From: Nitrososphaerales archaeon TH526
GTDB lineage: Archaea > Thermoproteota > Nitrososphaeria > Nitrososphaerales > Nitrososphaeraceae
Length of the DNA stretch: 7,381 nucleotides
Assembly (NCBI GenBank): GCA_014523665.1
Contig: JAATVR010000220.1
Coordinates: 1-7,381, forward strand
Direction of reading: 5' to 3'
The position numbers were made by a program, and so were the translations under genes. This document shows, piece by piece, positions 5,517 through 7,381 of the stretch (position 1 is its first letter; each line of letters starts with the position of its first letter). Under the pieces are notes generated by a model. That model searched no databases, had not been told where the DNA came from, and worked only from the letters and a program-made list of their open reading frames with translations.

Positions 5517-5638
5517 ATTCCACAACATCCTGATATTAGCTGGTCCAAGATAAGCAGGTAGGTTTGGGTAAAGAGTCAAGACCTGACGTTTAGTCAGCTC
5601 TACGTTGATGGCATGACGACGACGACCATTGATTTGTC
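5490..5638 (-). other. Possible coding remnant, unknown family
   Basis: A minus frame without a start codon encodes QINGRRRHAINVELTKRQVL followed by TLYPNLPAYLGPANIRML and WNSMSTFMVF before a stop at 5490. The first two-thirds look protein-like (basic RRRHA, then a Pro/Tyr-rich segment). Across a TGA the same frame continues upstream as KGDSDAIVLSRQTSKSI. Its 3' end runs antisense into the zinc-finger gene. I do not recognise a family; it may be a decayed gene or chance. Confidence 0.22.
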
Positions 5639-5956
5639 AAATAGATTTTGATGTCTGCCTGCTTAACACTATTGCATCAGAATCCCCTTTTTGAATCAAG
5701 CAGTACTATGAGAAAGTACGGCGGCCTACGTACCATAAAAGTAGGCGGCCACCCTTGAATGCAAGATACATAATACACTTGATTGGCAGTACTACCCTCC
5801 TGTTAATCTATGCAGTATGACTTTTTTTTAATTTTGGAAACATATTCGAAACGAAAATCGATTATATAGAGACCCTTATCTACATAGCATACATAAAGGA
5901 ACTAAATATTGAAAATTAATTATAACGTACTATTAAAATGACATACCCTTTAAAGC
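5517..5956. other. Intergenic region with hairpin and T-run
   Basis: Between the zinc-finger and phoU pieces there is no supported intact gene. The region holds the doubtful minus remnant at 5490-5638, a GC-rich hairpin at 5720-5750 and a T8 run at 5822-5829 that could terminate plus-strand transcription. Confidence 0.4.
5720..5750. repeat. GC-rich imperfect hairpin
   Basis: GGCGGCCTAC (5720-5729) and GTAGGCGGCC (5741-5750) can pair over 10 bases with one mismatch around an 11-base loop. The GC content stands out sharply from the AT-rich surroundings. It may be a structured RNA element, part of a terminator with the T-run at 5822, or a mobile-element scar. No coding frame explains it. Confidence 0.5.
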
Positions 5957-6280
5957 CTACGGATTCATCTGGACACATCTAGGATTTGATTTTCCGGTTA
6001 CGATGTATGACACTGAATCCGCAATATAACAAGCATGGTCGGCGACTCTTTCAAGATACCTCAAAACATGGAGTGCGGATATGACGCATCTTGGATCAGC
6101 ATAGATATCTTGTGATTCTTTTTTCGCAACAACAATTTCCCTCAAATAATCTCGATATATATGATCAATAATATCATCCATGTCATATAGCTTATCTGAC
6201 GTCTGTTTATTATTAGCGTGTAATGCATTCACACCAAAATGAAGAAGGGGGGCGAACTCGTAGCCGGAATTGACCGCCAT
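5957..6280 (-). pseudogene. phoU: PhoU-family phosphate regulator, C-terminal half
   Basis: The 107-residue frame contains NALHANNKQTSDKLYDMDDI with the metal-binding D35-x3-D39, then DHIYRDYLREIVVAKKES, and the PhoU hallmark LRYLERVADHACYIADSVSY followed by IVTGK (residues 73-97), which holds E77-x3-D81. PhoU is a cytoplasmic all-helical protein made of two three-helix bundles, each with an E/DxxxD metal site; it regulates phosphate uptake with the Pst transporter. Archaeal PhoU has about 210-220 residues, so only the second bundle is present. Upstream on the minus strand no frame resembles the first bundle; the frame stays open only to a TGA near 6325. ATG 6278-6280 is the first ATG of the remnant, not necessarily a true start. 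No pst genes are adjacent. A stand-alone half protein is possible, but loss of the 5' half is more likely given the broken neighbours. Confidence 0.72.
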
Positions 6281-6650
6281 ACCTACATGATGTACAGAAT
6301 ATACAGGATATTGTATAAAAAAAGTTCACAGCCGAACAAAGTAGATAATAGGTTAGACATGGTCTCTAAATATAGATCCGGCCAACTACCATAGGGGCTA
6401 ATAGAAAAAGAACCTTTGATATATGATTTAATATATACCCCAGGTGGCAATGATATTGGTCGTCATCATCCTTTTCAGTGAATTATCTGGAATCTCTAAA
6501 ACATAGAACAACAAGAACTCGGTTTCAGAATAAAACATAACCTTCTAGTGGTAAACCGCTTATTCTAACCCCTTGATCAAATCAATAGTACTGCCCGGGC
6601 GAATAATTACAGATAAATTTTGGATCTGCAGAGACGGGAAAGATCTGCAG
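6281..6650. other. Intergenic region without a supported gene
   Basis: Several short frames exist, such as a minus 36-codon frame at 6428-6538 reading MFYSETEFLLFYVLEIPDNS and onward. None has a promoter, ribosome binding site or recognisable motif. A 9-base direct repeat GATCTGCAG occurs at 6623-6631 and 6642-6650, directly after the end of the micro-gene at 6651. No trace of the missing N-terminal half of PhoU was found. Confidence 0.4.
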
Positions 6651-6776
6651 TTATATAGTTGAAGACAAGTCGTAGTACGAATAGTCGCCAAGATGTACTC
6701 CCAAGGCATATGCACCTTTATCGAGGAAATTAGCTAGTAGCATATAAAAATATTCATATGCTAAATAGCGTGACAT
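6651..6776 (-). CDS. Tyr-rich micro-protein overlapping the Cys-rich gene
   Basis: ATG 6774-6776 lies inside the last codons of the upstream Cys-rich gene, in another frame, overlapping by 16 bases. The frame encodes 41 residues: MSRYLAYEYFYMLLANFLDK then GAYALGVHLGDYSYYDLSST and I. It has seven tyrosines, an amphipathic aromatic N-terminal helix and a turn-rich C-terminus, with no cysteine. A shorter start at ATG 6741-6743 would give 30 residues. The overlap is the arrangement expected for translational coupling, and the text is more protein-like than the other frames there. There is no family I recognise and no independent promoter, so it could be the remnant of a larger protein or chance. 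It would be the third gene of the 7012-to-6651 micro-operon. Confidence 0.38.
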   Translation of the reverse strand: MSRYLAYEYFYMLLANFLDKGAYALGVHLGDYSYYDLSSTI

Positions 6777-6886
6777 TCGCAGCCGCATCTTATTCCATTA
6801 CATTGCAAATGTCTTCCTACTGCACATAATTGCGATTGATTTAATTTCTCTTTCTTATCCTTATCATTTTTCTTTTTGTCCCACAT
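6761..6886 (-). CDS. Cys-rich micro-protein, paralogue of the 7012 gene
   Basis: This 41-residue protein starts at ATG 6884-6886: MWDKKKNDKDKKEKLNQSQL then CAVGRHLQCNGIRCGCECHA and I. A very basic Lys/Asp tail (residues 3-14) precedes LNQS and a metal-ligand block: C21-x4-H26-x2-C29-x4-C34-x-C36-x-C38-H39. The same spacing and the same LNQS and CxCECH text occur in the neighbouring gene 7012-6902, so the two are paralogues from a tandem duplication. Five cysteines and two histidines in 19 residues point to binding of Zn2+, Cu+ or a similar metal; no disulfide export signal is present, so a cytoplasmic location is likely. It lies 15 bases after the stop of its paralogue on the same strand, with no promoter between, so co-transcription is likely. 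Paralogue conservation in a fixed frame is the main evidence that it is real. Function is unknown. Confidence 0.72.
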   Translation of the reverse strand: MWDKKKNDKDKKEKLNQSQLCAVGRHLQCNGIRCGCECHAI

Positions 6887-6901
6887 ATCTCAGCGTTATT
6901 T

Positions 6902-7012
6902 CTATTTGGTATGACATTCACAAGAGCAGTTTTTTCCGTCGCATTCTGAATGACGTTCTGAAATACATCCTAAAGATTGGTTTAGTTGCTCCCTTTCTTT
7001 ATCATTGCTCAT
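6902..7012 (-). CDS. Cys-rich micro-protein, first gene of the micro-operon
   Basis: The 36-residue protein starts at ATG 7010-7012: MSNDKEREQLNQSLGCISER then HSECDGKNCSCECHTK. An acidic/basic N-terminus leads into LNQS, then C16-x4-H21-x2-C24-x4-C29-x-C31-x-C33-H34, the same pattern as the next gene. Candidate metal ligands are five Cys and two His, suggesting a mini zinc- or copper-binding module, either a metallothionein-like store or chaperone or a compact zinc knuckle for protein or RNA binding. There is no signal peptide. A TATA box at 7034-7041 is centred ~25 bases before the ATG, so the transcript is probably leaderless, although an AAAGG lies just upstream as a weak alternative ribosome site. 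The 7113 gene diverges from the opposite side. I know of no named family with this exact spacing. Confidence 0.75.
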   Translation of the reverse strand: MSNDKEREQLNQSLGCISERHSECDGKNCSCECHTK

Positions 7013-7033
7013 GATCCTTTCTATTCAATATTC

Positions 7034-7041
7034 TATTTATA
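7034..7041 (-). promoter_or_regulatory. TATA box of the micro-protein operon
   Basis: The minus strand reads TATAAATA, centred 25-26 bases before ATG 7012. This strong box is the only promoter found for the three minus-strand micro-genes. Confidence 0.65.
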
Positions 7042-7073
7042 GGCACATTCTACTGTCAGGAAAGGGCAACCTC

Positions 7074-7083
7074 AAAATATATT
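7074..7083 (+). promoter_or_regulatory. TATA-like element of the 7113 gene
   Basis: AAAATATATT is centred about 35 bases before ATG 7113, implying a leader of about 9 bases. It forms a divergent promoter pair with the minus-strand box at 7034-7041, about 40 bases apart, so one regulator could control both sides. Confidence 0.4.
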
Positions 7084-7112
7084 GTTGCTTTGAAAAGTGA
7101 CGGTAATAAGAT

Positions 7113-7379
7113 ATGACATTTGAATCACGTGGAATGAAGGATATTCCCAGTCTAAATGCCTCAGATAATGAATGGAAGAAGTATTGGAATTCATGTAGTA
7201 TTGGCGAGCTAGTTGGTACTCTAGAAAGGTTAATTCAAATGGACAGAAAAAAGAAGTCTAGCGAGAATAAATTCTTATACATAAGAGCATTGGAGTGTAA
7301 AGAGATATTAAGCAAATCGGTTCGAGAAGTGATTAATAAAAATAATAAACTGATAAGAGACATAGAATTGGGGCCGTGA
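7113..7379 (+). CDS. Small soluble helical protein, unknown function
   Basis: The complete 88-residue protein runs from ATG 7113 to TGA 7377-7379. It opens with MTFESRGMKDIPSLNASDNE, then WKKYWNSCSIGELVGTLERL (residues 21-40), a basic IQMDRKKKSS linker and a second helical stretch (about 52-85) with RALECKEILSKSVREVINKN. There is no signal peptide, membrane helix or metal motif (two isolated cysteines, C28 and C62). The pattern suggests a small all-helical cytoplasmic protein with two helices in each half. It is divergent from the Cys-rich micro-operon with ~100 bases between starts and a promoter-like element at 7074-7083. The GTG at 7098 is in the same frame and would add five residues, but it lies upstream of the predicted transcription start, so ATG is preferred. 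I do not recognise a family. Confidence 0.65.
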   Translation: MTFESRGMKDIPSLNASDNEWKKYWNSCSIGELVGTLERLIQMDRKKKSSENKFLYIRALECKEILSKSVREVINKNNKLIRDIELGP

Positions 7380-7381
7380 GC

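Noticed and set aside
6428..6538. Minus 36-codon ORF
   Set aside because: No TATA box, ribosome binding site, motif or paralogue supports it, unlike the Cys-rich micro-genes.
5785..6595. GGCAGTACTA at 5785-5794 and its reverse complement at 6586-6595 as possible ends of a mobile element around the PhoU piece
   Set aside because: Ten-base inverted matches at this distance are expected by chance in a 7.4-kb window, and there is no transposase or target duplication.
6623..6650. Direct repeat GATCTGCAG twice, 19 bases apart
   Set aside because: Nine-base local repeats of this spacing are expected about once by chance, and only two copies exist.
1..7381. Search for CRISPR arrays, tRNA genes, transposases or phage genes
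   Set aside because: No regularly spaced repeats, cloverleaf-like blocks or DDE/HUH/serine recombinase motifs were seen on either strand by eye.

Overview
The window reads as chromosomal DNA of an AT-rich ammonia-oxidising archaeon of the Nitrososphaeria (Thaumarchaeota), probably close to Nitrososphaera or Nitrosocosmicus. The support is protein style (archaeal SufB, Kef-type antiporter, BNR-repeat secreted protein, PhoU, DUF6766, secreted beta-helix protein) and several archaeal TATA boxes about 25 bases before a start codon, which fits leaderless transcripts. No database search was possible, so this is inference from recognised motifs. No rRNA, tRNA, CRISPR array or recognisable transposase was seen.

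Layout. 1-770 (minus): an internal SufB piece is joined, through a 14-base inverted repeat at 256-295, to the N-terminal part of a secreted beta-helix-type protein. 1031-1291 (plus): a small Cys/His protein with an HxxxCxxC motif. 1347-1625 (minus): a small membrane protein. 1661-1795: a doubtful coding remnant. 1847-2104 (plus): the first ~72 residues of a Kef/CPA2 antiporter, then a break. 2282-2569 (plus): a two-helix membrane protein. 2665-2871 (plus): the C-terminal piece of a short-chain dehydrogenase. 2899-3096 (minus): a small secreted Cys/Pro/Gly protein with a clean leaderless promoter. 3139-4007 (minus): a sialidase-like beta-propeller gene spread over three frames. 4359-4700 (plus): an intact DUF6766 membrane protein. 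5181-5423 (plus): a truncated secreted protein whose end overlaps a 40-residue C2H2 zinc-finger gene carrying a 2-base frameshift. 5957-6280 (minus): the C-terminal half of PhoU. 6651-7012 (minus): a compact array of micro-genes, two of them paralogous cysteine-rich proteins. 7113-7379 (plus): a divergent unknown gene.

Two themes stand out. First, at least six recognisable families (SufB, beta-helix protein, Kef, SDR, BNR propeller, PhoU) appear only as fragments, and two genes are frameshifted. The window is either a real gene graveyard or rearrangement hotspot, or partly an assembly artefact. Second, 6651-7012 holds an intact, probably co-transcribed micro-protein operon in which two proteins share C-x4-H-x2-C-x4-C-x-C-x-C-H. 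They are too short for ordinary ORF calling and are the best candidate here for an undescribed system. The intact genes do not form one recognisable pathway.
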